64,000 bases of DNA from positions 2,108,001 to 2,172,000 of the forward strand of contig CAUJLY010000003.1 in assembly GCA_963281155.1 (NCBI GenBank), given 5' to 3'. The notes below the pieces were generated by a model that saw only the letters and a program-made list of their open reading frames with translations, was not told the origin of the DNA and ran no database searches. Below, piece by piece: positions 12,401 to 24,536 of the stretch (positions within the stretch are counted from its first letter, which is position 1; the number at the start of each line of letters is the position of its first letter). The DNA comes from Rhabditophanes sp. KR3021. Lineage: Eukaryota > Nematoda > Chromadorea > Rhabditida > Alloionematidae. Made by a program: the position numbers and the translations under genes.

Positions 12401-15400
12401 ATAAATCTTTATTACGATCACTAAAGTCCATCTAAACCCTTTTCGTCTCTTCAAATTGCTAATCTTAATCGTCTATTTATGTGTAGGTAGTTTCAAGTTC
12501 AGGCACAACTTACTCTGATAACCATCTTCACTAGAAACAAAGAAAACGGTGTAAACATTTTTTACCTTCTCTATGATGTGTACCACTCAAATAAGTCTTC
12601 TTAACTTTCTGTTTTGTCCTTTCATGGCACACGGTTTTTATTTATTACTAGTAATAAAACACAATTTCATACCCTCAATAGTTTCTGTTTGTATATTTTA
12701 TCTATTATATTCATTTCAATTTATTATTTTCACCCCTTTAATCGAGGAGTTAAATACAAAAATTACACACCGCTTTAATTAATACACTAGAAAAGATCTC
12801 TCTCCTAACCTTGAGTTGAAACTATAATTATTTTTCCAAAATTTTTAAAGCAACGACGCCACTTTTTAGACCCAATACAAAGCATAACAAGGAGATATAA
12901 TTAGATTGTTTAAAGTGAGATTGCTATTTTGAGTCTTTGATTTATTGGATACTACATAACATAAATGTAATGATATGAGTATATGTACTAATATGAGTTA
13001 TAATCATACGAATATAATCATATGTATGTTATTTATTTATTATCTTTTCAACACCCAAAAATCAACACCATTTAATTTTGTGAAAAGAGAGTGAAAGCAA
13101 ACTATTCAAACATCCAATTTAGTATTTACATGTTGTTAATTCACATAAACTGGCTCTGATATTATTACTAGTTCGTTTTTTAAATAGTTCTTGGATACTT
13201 TTAGAGCTTTTTATTGTTTGACAGCCACCATTAATAGACTCCTTAGACTCTTTTGAGTATTTTGAGTATTTTGTTAAAATAGTTTATTAAAGTTATACAA
13301 TTATTATTGCATAACATTATCCTATTTTGTGGTAAATGACTATTTGATTGAAAAGTACATAGGAAACTTTTAGACCCACCATGCTCTGTTTATCTAATTA
13401 ATGGTGAATTATGAAAGTCTTTGAATCTACTTAACCGCTATATACACACATCTTATTAATAACAATACCCTAATTAACCTCAAACCTCTTGATCAAACTT
13501 TTGCTGCCCTCAAAAAAGTTCGATCCAAAGGAGAGAGTTCACTCTAAATAGTCGGTGAATCGTCACAACCCTCTCACAAAAAGCCCATTTTTCACTTAAC
13601 TTTATATTTCCTCTTACCTGAATTTATTATCTTAATTTTTACTCCACCTTAAACTAAGTATAACCATATATACCACTACGACTACTATCTTTATAACATT
13701 TAATTTATTTTTATCAAGGTTACAACAAGGTCAAATGGTTGTAGAGTTTGTCACAACATTTGTCGCCCCTTTAACTCCACTACGCAACACCATTTGATTA
13801 AACGTCTATATGACGACAAGTAACAACCTTAATTGATACCTTTTCTGGTGAAATTGTTTAATTCATTGTACAACAATCTTCTTCTCAAGCTTACATATCT
13901 CCATAAATCTTAATGAACCACCACTACCAAATAGTAAATCTAAAAAGTTACTTCTCAAGTACTGTGTTTACAGTTGCCTCTTCCATCATCCTTCTTGATA
14001 TATCATTTATATTCCCACTCTTTTGTTTACCCCGTGTGTCAATTGAGTGAGACTTCATTTTAGCTACCCTTTTATTTAAACATTCCATACAAATTGTTCG
14101 TTCATTTTTAAAACTTGTCAAAAAATCAAAACCTAATCTTAAATAATTAATTCTATTCATTGCAGTTTAAAGAAAAGGCCTTTTTGTTGATCAAGAAATA
14201 GATGTTACATATGTTTACTAAAATATGCATCTGCAAAATGGTACCTCAATTCAATTCCTTTTTACCATTAATCTTTAACACAATTGGAAAAGGCTTCCAA
14301 TAGGTGATCATTCAAAAAGTGTATTAAAAAGTATTAAGATCTAAAAATTAAAAAATGTATTCAAAGGATGCTCTCTGGCCTCAGGAGAATTATAATTCTT
14401 CGATTGGTTGATTGAGAATGGGAGTTACGATAAATGTGCACATATTCATTAGAATACATAAAGCTTCTTCCAACAAAAGCTTAAACAGTTTCCTACTACC
14501 TTCTCTTCCCTTTTACTTTTGCCTCATCACACCAACTCGATCCAAAGTTTGTTTCTTTTACCCCATTGTGTCAGGTAAACATCATTTCCCTATGACATTC
14601 TTCTCATTTGTATAAATATATGCATTCACATATATTCATTATATTCTCTTAAACTTTTTGTTGCCCTACCTTATCATGTCAACAAGAATAGTATGGTTTT
14701 TGTTTTATTATAAACAAAATCACTGATTCTATATCATTTCACTATTTTAATTGTAAGTAGTTGAAATGAGTCAAAAAGTGTAGACAATGTTGTATGTTAA
14801 TCCTAAAACTAGAATTTGACTTAGCTTTGTCTGATATATCAATTTTCACATTTCCAAATTTAAGAGGGTTATTTTAATTAATAACTAAATAACCACCTTC
14901 ACTTTTACTATGAATAATTTATTAAATTATCCCTTACAGAAACAACTTATTATATGAATTCATATGTTAAGCTAAATACGAGTAGTGTTGATTGAATTAA
15001 GGTATATTTTTAACTTGTACTTGAATAATAAAAAAGTTTAATCATGCACCTCCTAATTTTCTCCCATCTGGCATAATTGAATATTTTTGTTATTATCTAC
15101 AAATTATTACAAACTCGTTCTAAAACCTCAGAACCTTTTTTATTATTTACCATATAAAAGTGTATATTTAGTAATAACAATTTTATTTTTTAACAACATT
15201 AACTTTTTAAGCTAGCATTAAGAGGTGATTTTTGATGAAATAATTTGACAGCCAAATGAATCATGAAATATAATACATATTATTTATTTAAACAAAAGTA
15301 TATACACATGTTTTAGTAGCCCAAACACAAAACATTATTTCTCACCATTTGTAACAAATTTATACTCATCATCACCACCAATGGTTTCTCTATCCTTGAT

Positions 15401-17508
15401 CCTATTATTGTATAATTAAACTGAATTGTAGGGTGTTTATGAAGAGCTATCTTCGAAACTTCTAGTTTCAATTAATACCACAAACTTTAACATTCCTATT
15501 TATTATTAATATCATGATATTTATTATATACACAATACATACAAATTCACTAATGAGTGAGGCTCCAGCCACTTCAATCAGACACCACCACACCGCCAAC
15601 CTTCATGACAACTCTATTTTGTGGTGAATGGTGTGGTATCAAACAAAAAAATAAAGAAAGATTGTAATTTAATATACAGCATTCACAAAAAGCAGAAGGC
15701 TTTTTTCTTATTGCAACTTTAACTATTCTTACTTTCTTAACTACTAGGTATCTTTTTAATATGATATCAATTTATTTATTTGAAGTTAACTAAATATCAA
15801 TCATTACAAAATATTTTAATATACTCAATCTCTTGTTTGGCTATAAACAATTTTAAAAATATTTTGTTACCATCACAAAAATTTGTATCTTTAGTTTGAG
15901 AGTTTAGTCAATTGATGATGTTGATTATTTAGTCCTAAAAAAGAGTGTCATAAAAATCAAATGATTTAGTGTATTTGATGCAAAACTATTCTATAGTAGT
16001 TTTGAAGATTTATTCAGTTCTAAATTTAAGTATGAATCAAAGACAATTGGCGCCATCATCGGATATGCATCATGTTCACAAGTAGTTCTACTAGTCCTAT
16101 TCACACTAACTAATTCCTGGCTCTCTTTGGCTTCAAAAGCTTTATCAACATTTTGTAACTTAAAGTATGTGTCATAACTTTTTTAAATGCATTTATTAAT
16201 ATACACTTGTTGTCCCATAATCCAATCTAAGAAACTCTTAAGCTAGCTTTAATGACAAAAATTAAAGCTATTTAATAAATATACAATTAATACTATAAGA
16301 ATTGATATTATAAGTTAGCGGTGGTTTGATAAAAAGAACTATATACACTTAATCTAGAAACTTTGTCTATTATCAGAGACACAATCACATTGAATATAAT
16401 GGTCGTGGTAGGTTAATGTAAACTTTGTGAAATTTATATTTTTCTGGATTCCTTAGGCCAAGGAATTCAAGTTGATTGTTTGATATTATTTACTTATTAT
16501 GTTGTGCCATTCCTTTTAAATAAAAAAGAAGTTGCCGTCATTTTGTTTTGTATATAAAGAAATGCGTTCGCTATCTCAAATATAGCGCTTGCTTACCTTA
16601 ATATGAATACCTTTTTAATATAAATACATTCATACAAATTTATTATTTATCATGATGAAGCATTATTACCAAAAATAATAAAATTAGACGGCCTGCAATA
16701 AATTGGTCAAATTTGTTTTATCTTCCACTTGATTTATATTGTTAGCACCCGTATATACTCCGTTTTTTGCTGTATATGCAAGAATGTGCAAGCAAAGATT
16801 TAAACATCGTTTAATTTTTACCTTGAATTTCCTATACATAATGCTATAAATAGTTAGATTTGAAATAGATGTGTGTGGTGGTCTGATATTGACTTTTATC
16901 TTCCAAATTTTACGGGCTTCAATATTTATACATTATTTTTATTTATATTTATGTTGCTATCAATAAATGTAATTAAATTAAACTCCATTCTTGATAAGGT
17001 TTGATCCTGCACCATGATTTTGATGATAAAATTGAAAGGAGATATAAAATATAATTCCTAATCAGGAAATACATACACACTAAGTTGTACTATTACTGAT
17101 AACAAAAATTCAACAATCATATTGTCTTTTTTATTTATTTTTCAGGAAATGTTTAGATTTCAACAAATTGTTATTTATGTGTGTGTAAAAGTTGATATTA
17201 CCTGGAACTTGCTACTATTCTTTTACATGTTTTTAAATCATTCTTTTCAAATTAATTTCTATCAAGTTGTTACCTTTTTATTTATTATATATTCAAAAAA
17301 GGATTTTTTGTTCTAGGACTGTTATTTAAATTGATGTAAAAAGTGATGACAAAATGTATATTTTTGTTTGATACAATCTTAATTAATGTATACGTGTTGA
17401 AATTTGTATTGTAACGACTTCATAACCATGATTCTAATTTTTGAGTCAATTTTGTAAACATAGCTCTAAATTTTTGCGTCAATTTTAGGTGTTATTTTAT
17501 ATGTCGCT
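9439..17508. other. Long gene-poor stretch (about 8 kb)
   Basis: No frame longer than about 70 codons carries a recognisable motif. The + strand appears richer in C than G over roughly 10.4-15.6 kb. Acceptor-like tracts ending TTTTTTTCAG and TTATTTTTCAG occur near 11270 and 17145, so non-coding 5' exons or a long 5' intron of the CXXC gene are possible. I find no repeat array or RNA gene here by eye. Confidence 0.45.
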
Positions 17509-19855
17509 ATGACTAGTACAATGACTTCCTCTACGGTTCCACCTACTACTTCAATTTACAATAATGCAAGTAATGGTGCTCCGATTGCCACAAACCATTC
17601 TGGATCATATTCGCAACAACCACCCACCACAACTTCTATGTCAATCCATCAGATTCATGGCCAGCAACATATTAATGGATATCAACAGCAAATGAATAAT
17701 CATATTAGTAGTGGCTATCATTACCCTCCGAACACTTATATTCATCAAAATCATATGCAACCGCCCCACCTATCTAATGGGGTTCCTAATGGAGTACCCA
17801 ATGGAGTACCAAATGGAGTATCCAATGGAGGAATGGGAGTAAATTCAGGGTACCATCAAACAACAATGCCACCTCCAAAAAATAATCAAATCTTTCGTCA
17901 GGCAACTTCTTCATCCACGGGTTTGACGACTACGAGTACTCCAACAACGTCGGCATCTGCTCCAACCACGACTCCAACCTCAATGAATAGGTCTCAAAGA
18001 TGCGGAGTTTGCAGAGGCTGCCAATGTAAGCCGTGCGGAATTTGTACATATTGTCAAGACTCCCCCAGTTCGGAGGTCCAGGTCAGCAAATTAGTAACAA
18101 CAAAATTTATTAAGACAAAAACTTAAAAAGATGAGGCATTAGATAGATTTTCAAAAATTTGTTTCAGAGTAGTATCACTCATTCTCTTGGCAAGGTCGGG
18201 ATGTTTTAAGTCCATCACATGATTCGATTGACCTGAATCATCGATGTTAGTTAAAGCATTATAATAGCATACTCCAATCCGAGGGCTTGATTAATGTGCA
18301 GATCGTTAAGTGGTACAACAACAACCTTTCCCCATCCCTCTAGATACTTCTAACTCTACGTTCTTTTTGATTCAAAGGAATGAATCTTTTCATGGTGCGT
18401 CTAGTTGTATTGACGTGTTTCCTTCATCTTCTTTAATTAACTTTTCATTAACAGCAAAAACATTTGAACGAATGCTTTTGACAGATAAAGCATATCTAGC
18501 TAACACATTTTCCTTAAAATCATTCACACAACCATCATGCTCCTCTGGTAAACTTTTAACATCTTGTGTAGCTATTCTTGGCAAACTTTGACTTAATACA
18601 TTCACTTCAGCTAAAATGGAATTAATATGTTGATTAATTGTTTGATATCTATTTACCAGCTACACCATAATCTTGATTTATTGTTTCGCTTCTTCTTAGA
18701 TCTGGGACTTTTTTTAGCAATTCATTACTTCTATTATCCGCTCTCTCCTCGGAAATATCAAATAAAAAATTAATCTAATGCTCATCGAACAGTCAAAGAC
18801 GACTCCTTTTCCAAGTGAAAACTCTAATTTTAAATTTAATAACCCAAATTAATCGTAACACTTTTGATTCAGGAGTTAAAAAGCAATCCTGCATAGAAAG
18901 AAGATGTTTAAGGGTTCTAGAAAATAGATTGCAAAGAGATGCTCCTACATTCAAAGCAAGGATAGGTTGTAATTCATGTGATGATTGCCGCTTGCAAGAC
19001 TGTCAGATTTGCTTGGTATGCTTGGATAAAAAATTCTTTGATAATAGGTATATGACTGGAGCTTTGTGTGCCAAGAAAAGATGTAATAATGCCACTAGTA
19101 TTGAGTTAAATAATCAGCAAAACCAAGAAAGAGGGAATTTGAAAAGGTCATTTGAAAGTAATAGTGTAAATTACGAAGTCCAAGCGCCTGTGGGAAATAA
19201 GCGAAGAAATGTGGAAAGTATGATAGCTCGAAATAATAATAACAACAATAACAGCAATTATAATCAAAGTTCAGGTCATAATGGAATGAATCATATGTTA
19301 CCTCCCGTAAATTCAATGCAACCTCCGAAGAGTTGCCCACCAGGTTCATCAACAAATGAATCTCCAAATCTTTCTCAACAGCCCAAAAGATCTTCCCCGC
19401 CTTCGCATAATAACATGATTGTCCATTCGGTGACTGATGAAAATTGCTTGAAAAAGTTGAAAGAAACGATGCCGGTTAATGGAGTGATGTATTTAAGCTC
19501 AGATCAACTTCCTCAGCCAACTCCAATCGCTTACATGGCTCATGGTCACTACGCTCAAAATGGAGGAAAGTATCCAAGCTACCCAGTAAATACTATATAC
19601 ACACCTACATCTCACCATCAACAACAAACAAATCCACAAGCGGGTTCTTTTGTATTTCAAACACACCAACATCCGCCACCATCCGGATTGATGTACATCC
19701 AGCCTTCAAGCATTCAAACGGCGGGCTATACTACTTTCTATGACTATGATACTCATTTGCCTTTTACCAACCAAATCCAACCACCTCAGGATCCTTACCT
19801 TCCACCAAGTTATACCCCTGACCTTAAAAATAATGTAGTATTGCAGCCATTGTAA
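17509..19855 (+). CDS. Tandem CXXC zinc-finger protein, frame slip in the first finger
   Basis: Exon 1 is 17509-18081 and exon 2 is 18873-19855. The N-terminal 165 residues are low complexity (Thr/Ser, Gln, Pro), with an NGVP repeat from a 12-bp tandem unit near 17777-17830. Then RCGVCRGCQCKPCGICTYCQD matches the first half of a CXXC domain, which binds unmethylated CpG. Exon 2 gives GVKKQSCIERRC, the expected second half. A derived second CXXC follows (CNSCDDC...DCQICLVC...LCAKKRC). The two halves are not in one frame: the expected QFGGPG lies in the -1 frame just after CCC at 18064-18066, where the run is T-CCCCC-AG. One extra C, or a -1 slip, restores the domain and puts donor and acceptor in matching phase. 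As written, the spliced frame stops soon after the join. The rest is Gln/Pro/His-rich. An acceptor (AATTTTAG) ends at 17488, just before the ATG. Confidence 0.75.
18123..18774 (-). pseudogene. Antisense spliced coding relic nested in the CXXC gene intron
   Basis: Exon A (18774-18657) encodes SEERADNRSNELLKKVPDLR and ends GTAGCTG before a GTAAAT donor. Exon B (18610-18390) follows a CCATTTTAG acceptor and continues in phase with AEVNVLSQSLPRIATQDV and about 60 more residues. The 46-nt intron matches others in this window, so the source was a spliced gene rather than a retrocopy. A further open piece, 18287-18123, reads ALTNIDDSGQSNHVMDLKHP and on to a stop. A frameshift separates it from an INQALGLEYAI stretch just upstream. 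I do not recognise the family. A related motif lies in a talin intron near 40270. Because of the breaks I call it a relic, but exons A and B could still be live. Confidence 0.45.
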
Positions 19856-19926
19856 AATTTTGATATAAACGATAATTGTTCTTTTATTTCCTTAAGAATT
19901 CTTTTTGTGTTGGCTAAATTAGTCAA

Positions 19927-20132
19927 ATGGAAACAGAATTCGTAGAAGAAGCCCGGTCCTTAAAAATCAAAATAAAGGCAGGTACATCACTCAACAATAT
20001 TTTGCCAATTTCCATTGAAATAATTAAATGTAAAGAATATCTTTCACAACCTATTTTTCTCTAGATTCTTATTTAATTGATGTAAAAGAAAAGCCAAAAA
20101 TCGTCAAGTATATATTATACATAAATTTTTAA
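19927..20132 (+). CDS. Tiny two-exon frame, unknown (40 aa)
   Basis: Exon 1 (19927-19981) starts METEFVEEARSLKIKIKA and ends at a GGTACAT donor. Exon 2 (20065-20132) follows a strong CTATTTTTCTCTAG acceptor and reads on in phase to a stop. The product would be 40 aa, basic and without motif. It starts about 70 bp after the CXXC gene stop on the same strand. It may be a real micro-gene, the 5' end of a longer gene reaching the open frame at 20263, or chance. Confidence 0.25.
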
Positions 20133-20262
20133 GAAAGAATGCCTATTTAAATAAACCATTTTTACATAATTCTACTTTTATTTGAAATAGTGATATCAAT
20201 TATTACATTCAAAGGATCAACAAAAAGCATGAAGGTATTGACAATTTCAAAGCTGATTGTAA

Positions 20263-20469
20263 AAGGCAGATTTTTATGACGAGTGTCTTTGTAATAAAGG
20301 AGAATTATTCTTTGAAGATTTGCACATTGAACGTCATATAAAAGGCCAAGTCAATTATATTTATTTTGCAGACTCTAATGCTTGGAACCTTTATAAAGAA
20401 CAATACAAGGACACATATTTTGATCATCTAGCAAAATGCAATAAAGATACATTGGATATTCTTATATAA
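20263..20469 (+). pseudogene. Coding-like fragment, unknown family
   Basis: A 68-codon open frame without a suitable ATG encodes a mixed-composition peptide including FYDECLCNKGELFFEDLHIE and IYFADSNAWNLYKEQYKD. A separate frame starting with an ATG at 20229 runs in to its left and is out of register by one shift. The composition looks like protein rather than AT-rich noise. I recognise no family. It could be a last exon or a gene relic. Confidence 0.3.
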
Positions 20470-20666
20470 TTAATCCAAAAGTAAATTTTAAACCGATTTT
20501 TCCTTTATTTGTGATCTATCTATGTGCTATACGTATTTTTTGAAAAACTAGCTTTCCCCTGATAAAGTTCTTTTAAAAGAAAACATATTTTCATAAAGAA
20601 TGAACAAATATCCGACAAAAAGAGTAATTATGTATTTCTGTGATAAAGTCAGCATAAAACGTTTAT

Positions 20667-20837
20667 TTAGAAAGATAAATTGTGAGCACGAGTAAATTTT
20701 TTTTCTAAATATCCTCTCCAACGGTGGTCAATTTCAGGAAGTGGCAGAGGATGTTTCATTCTCCTTAATCCACCACGATTGAAATTACAAGAAACAGTGC
20801 ACATCACAAATACTAGAAAATATAAACTAAAGTACAT
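20667..20837 (-). CDS. Small predicted secreted peptide (56 aa)
   Basis: The frame opens with a convincing signal sequence (MYFSLYFLVFVMCTVSC) and continues as a 39-residue basic peptide with three Pro in a HPLPLPEIDHRW stretch and Arg/Lys pairs. There are no cysteines after the predicted cleavage point, so a disulphide toxin-like fold is not indicated. Dibasic pairs could be processing sites as in neuropeptide precursors. It is too short for strong inference. No neighbour shares its strand closely. Confidence 0.35.
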   Translation of the reverse strand: MYFSLYFLVFVMCTVSCNFNRGGLRRMKHPLPLPEIDHRWRGYLEKKFTRAHNLSF

Positions 20838-21133
20838 AGCTTTAATAGTAATATTACTAAGAATGAACAGATAATCACAATCAATTCAAATTAAAAGTCA
20901 TATTATTACAACAAAGATAACAAAATAAATATAAACACATATTATCAATTGCTTCCACTTGTGACCGATTTCAGGTGTTTTCCAGGGTATATTGAATGAC
21001 GTAGATGAATGAGCGGGCGTCGGTGGAGTCTTTTCTAAAGATGTGTTTAGCAATGATATTAAGAGAAACAGGAGTTCTCAAGAAAATGCATAAAAAAATG
21101 AAGAAGAATGTTTTAAGGTTTTTGATAATCTGA

Positions 21134-21430
21134 AAAAATCTGCATTCTGATAGGCCACTCTTAACCGTAAAAAATACAAAGCTTAATGGAATCATCAGTT
21201 CTACCAGAGATGTACTTGATGTGTTGTCTACTAACACAAATATGTTTTCCAGATTGTTTTATATGAATTTTGATGAAAATAATATTGGGAGTATCAACGG
21301 TTTAAGGTTGGCACGTTTTTCAGATGGAAAGAAATTAAATGCTGAATCAAACTCTGCTTGGGGACAATGTATTCACTGTCTTGAAAGGTTGTTTACTTTA
21401 AATGATATCAAATGGCTCCTTATTATTTAG
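21134..21430 (+). pseudogene. Beclin-1 (Atg6) C-terminal fragment
   Basis: The open frame includes LDVLSTNTNMFSRLFYMNFD, then GSINGLRLARF and NAESNSAWGQC. These align in order and spacing with the start of the Beclin-1 evolutionarily conserved domain (LDKLKKTNVFN-x3-F-x-I ... FGTINNFRLGRL ... INAAWGQ). Beclin is the scaffold of the autophagy class III PI3-kinase complex. Here the coiled coil upstream is not readable in one frame (a stop lies just before 21134) and the frame ends about 20 residues after AWGQ, where the family continues for well over 100 residues. I take it as a truncated copy. An unseen exon structure remains possible. Confidence 0.6.
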
Positions 21431-21745
21431 ATTTTATTTCAAAACATTCAACCAAATTATATCGAATATTTTCCGAGTTTATATACTTGAATTATTTGAA
21501 AAAGAAACCGACATCCGTTGAAATTATTAACACGTCCAGATTTGCCTTAGCTAACGCGTAAGCTAATCTTAAGCATGTGAAAAGTCGTATCCACATACCA
21601 TTTGGCACGCGCAACAGACTAATAATCTAATAATACATGTGTGCTAATCTAAGTTTCAAGCGCTATCCGTTTTTCATTTATGACAGTTGTCTATCTAAAT
21701 CTTTGAAGGAGTGGAGTTTCATATGGTAATCTATTTGTACTAGTG

Positions 21746-21753
21746 TATATAAG
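21746..21753 (+). promoter_or_regulatory. TATA box of the Argonaute gene
   Basis: TATATAAG lies 58 bp before the Argonaute ATG at 21811, in a short leader with no acceptor-like tract. The spacing suits a short 5' UTR. Prediction by motif only. Confidence 0.4.
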
Positions 21754-21810
21754 AAGACAATTTTACAACAAAATCACCATTCTGATAAATACCAATTAAT
21801 TACTTTTATA

Positions 21811-24536
21811 ATGTCTACCGTCCAATCTTCAATCCACGCTCTCGAGCTATCAAAAGATTCCAAGGCTTTTCACTACAAGGTTGGAATTTTTGTTGCATTC
21901 ACTAAGGATGACGCCCCTTGCCAAAGACTGATTAATGATCAAGCCCAAACAGCCGAGCAGTACGTTTTTAATTAATAAATATAATATTTAAATTGATTAT
22001 TCATTTTAGACTAGATTTAATTCCGCCAGTTGTTCTCATGGAAAAGAAGAATGCATTCAGGAGTGTTGTTCAACAAGCATACGAAAAGACTACTAAATTT
22101 GGAGCCGAAGACTCAGTTTTTGTGTTTGATGGTATCAGTCGCCTTTATTCTAATGTAGAATTGACAACATTGTCGGTTACGATTCCAAATGATGAATTGG
22201 CTAAACATAAGAAATTGTTCCGCAGGAATAATGGCATCGTGGAATTAACTTTTATTGAGGAAATAGATCTCGGTGATTTGAGTTCATTTGGAAATGAGGA
22301 TAATACCCAGGCAACTATTATTTCCAATGTTATCGAGATGATAACTAGTGCTCATGCTTTGAACGAAAACAACTATTTCCAAATTAAGGCAGGCCGTGGT
22401 TTGGTTTCAAGTGAGTCATTGGACCAACACGAAAACAGATGTGGCCCAGGTCGTGTTGTTGTTCCGGGATGTATTAAGAGACTCGTAACTAGGTCTGATG
22501 GAAAAGAACTCAAACTCGGAATAACAATTGATCCAACCAAAAATGTCTACTACAAAAGTGAAAGTTTGGCTGATATTGTTATTAAGGACATTTTAGGTGG
22601 AAGAGACAATCAATCTGTTAGACGCATTCTAGAGGAAATCAAAAAGGAAAATATTCTTGGTGCCTTGGCTAAATTAGTTCATAGGCATAATGGGGATATT
22701 ATAAAGGTTTCCAAATTTTCTGACAAACCATTTTATGAATTGGAAATGACAGATAAAGATGGCAAACAAGTTAAACTTTATGAATATTTCCAATCTAAGT
22801 ATCCAGTTATTTCACAAGTCAACAAATACCTCCCTGCTGTTGAAGTCAAAGTTAAGAATAGAGTTAGAAAAAATGAAGACGGATCTATTCCAGAACACGA
22901 ACCTTTTATTTTTAACTATTATCCAATGGAAGCTCTTGAAATCCTTAGAGGACAGCAAGTTCCAGCCCCAAAAATGGATCCAACCTCAGCAAGTACTCAG
23001 AAGTCAATTAACACTTCTGGCCCTGTTTTGAGAAAGCATCATTCTTTTGTCCAATTTGTAAATATTGGCCTTGCTACATCAGCAAAGAATAAATATCTAG
23101 AAGGTTTCAAGATCAAGATAGAAGACATTAAATTATCTCATAATTTAGCAACCGTTGACAAACCAATTCTGAAAATTGGTAGTGATATCAAATTGAATAT
23201 CCAAAATGGCAAAATTGACCCACTGAAAGGAAATATGAAATATTCAGAACAAGCCGCAATAAAAAGCATGACTGTTTTTGTAAGCAACAAAGTTAGAGAT
23301 GAAAGGATAATTGAAGACTTTATTGGTGCTTTTAAAAGAGGATGTCAATCAAAGGGAATCGAAATCAACAAAATAAATAAAACCCAGTACATTGAGACTT
23401 CGAATCCTGGTACATTAGTTAAATGTTTAGAGACAAAGAAGCACAAAGATGACACTTTTATCATGTTGATTGATTACAAGAGTGTAAAAAGCCATGATGC
23501 ATTGAAAGTCTTTGAACAAACAAATGATATTTTGACCCAACAAGTTACTTTTGAAGTTGCCACTAAAGCTCCAGGACAAACCAACACAATGGCCAATATC
23601 ATCAACAAAACGAATGTTAAGAATGGTGGAGTTTGTGTTAGTGTGGGTTTTGGGGATGAAAGTATGGCTTCTTTTGATCTCAACAAATCAAAAACTCTTT
23701 ATATTGGTTTGGACTTGTCAACGGCTATTCAAACTCAAATTAAAGGCAACGTTGACTTCAATTCAGTAGGATGGACGGCAAATGTTGGCAAAAACAAATC
23801 ACAATTTATTGGAGACTACTTTTATCAAAAAAGAAATGTTCTGAATCCATTTATTATTGACGCTGATCAAATGAAAGTAGTCTTCAAATCTATCTTAAAG
23901 AAATGGAGAGATGTGAATAAAGAAAAAGGTCCGGAAAAAGTAATAATTTTCAGAAGTGGATTGAATGCTGAACAATTTAAAATTGCATTTAATGATGAAT
24001 TGAAGGAATTTAGAGCTCTTGAGTCATATGCTGCCAAAATATTTGGAAAGAAATGTGCTGTTCCAATTTCAATTGTTCACGTCAATAGAGGAAGCAATGT
24101 CAGATTCTTTGGGCAAGATGACAGAACAAGGGTTCCTACTAATGTTGGACCTGGTTCATTTGTCAGTCATAAATTCTCCCACCCAGGCAAAGTACTTTTT
24201 TATGCCAAAACAAACCCATCGTGTCTTGGAACAGCCAAAATGCCTCAATTCTGTTTAACGTTCGATGAGAATAACCTTACAACTGACGTACTTCAAAATA
24301 TTGTAAATATGCTTAGTTTTGGAATTGATATTATTGGTGCAGCAGTCTCCTTACCAGTTTGTACTTATCAAGCCATTGAATTAACAAAAAGAGCGGCTAA
24401 CAATATCGGTCAAATGAATGATTTGGGCTTATTGAAATATGACGGACAAGATTTCGAAGACAACAAAATTGATGCTATTTCACGAAAGTTCAATTATACC
24501 ACAAAGATTAATGGAGCTAATCGTTTTAATGCCTAA
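21811..24536 (+). CDS. Argonaute-family protein lacking the slicer catalytic set
   Basis: Exon 1 (21811-21959) and exon 2 (22010-24536) join across a 50-nt intron in phase, giving 891 aa, a usual Argonaute length. An N-terminal domain includes FVFDGISRLYS (compare the AYDG-x-x-x-LYT motif). PAZ covers about 205-330 and MID about 455-600. The PIWI domain covers about 610-865, with YIGLDLS, FRSGLNAEQF and a C-terminal S-L-P-V-C-T-Y-Q-A element. In slicing Argonautes the catalytic triad is D-D-H. Here the first Asp is kept (D618), the second is Ser (S699, RSG instead of RDG), and the His of the R-P-S-H-Y motif aligns with Gln (Q796, KMPQF). It should bind guide RNA but not cut, like nematode worm-specific Argonautes (WAGOs) that use secondary small RNAs. 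Sub-family placement is inference. Confidence 0.85.

Noticed and set aside
20971..21237. 88-codon minus-strand frame
   Set aside because: Mostly antisense to the Beclin-like fragment and its upstream region; no motif of its own.
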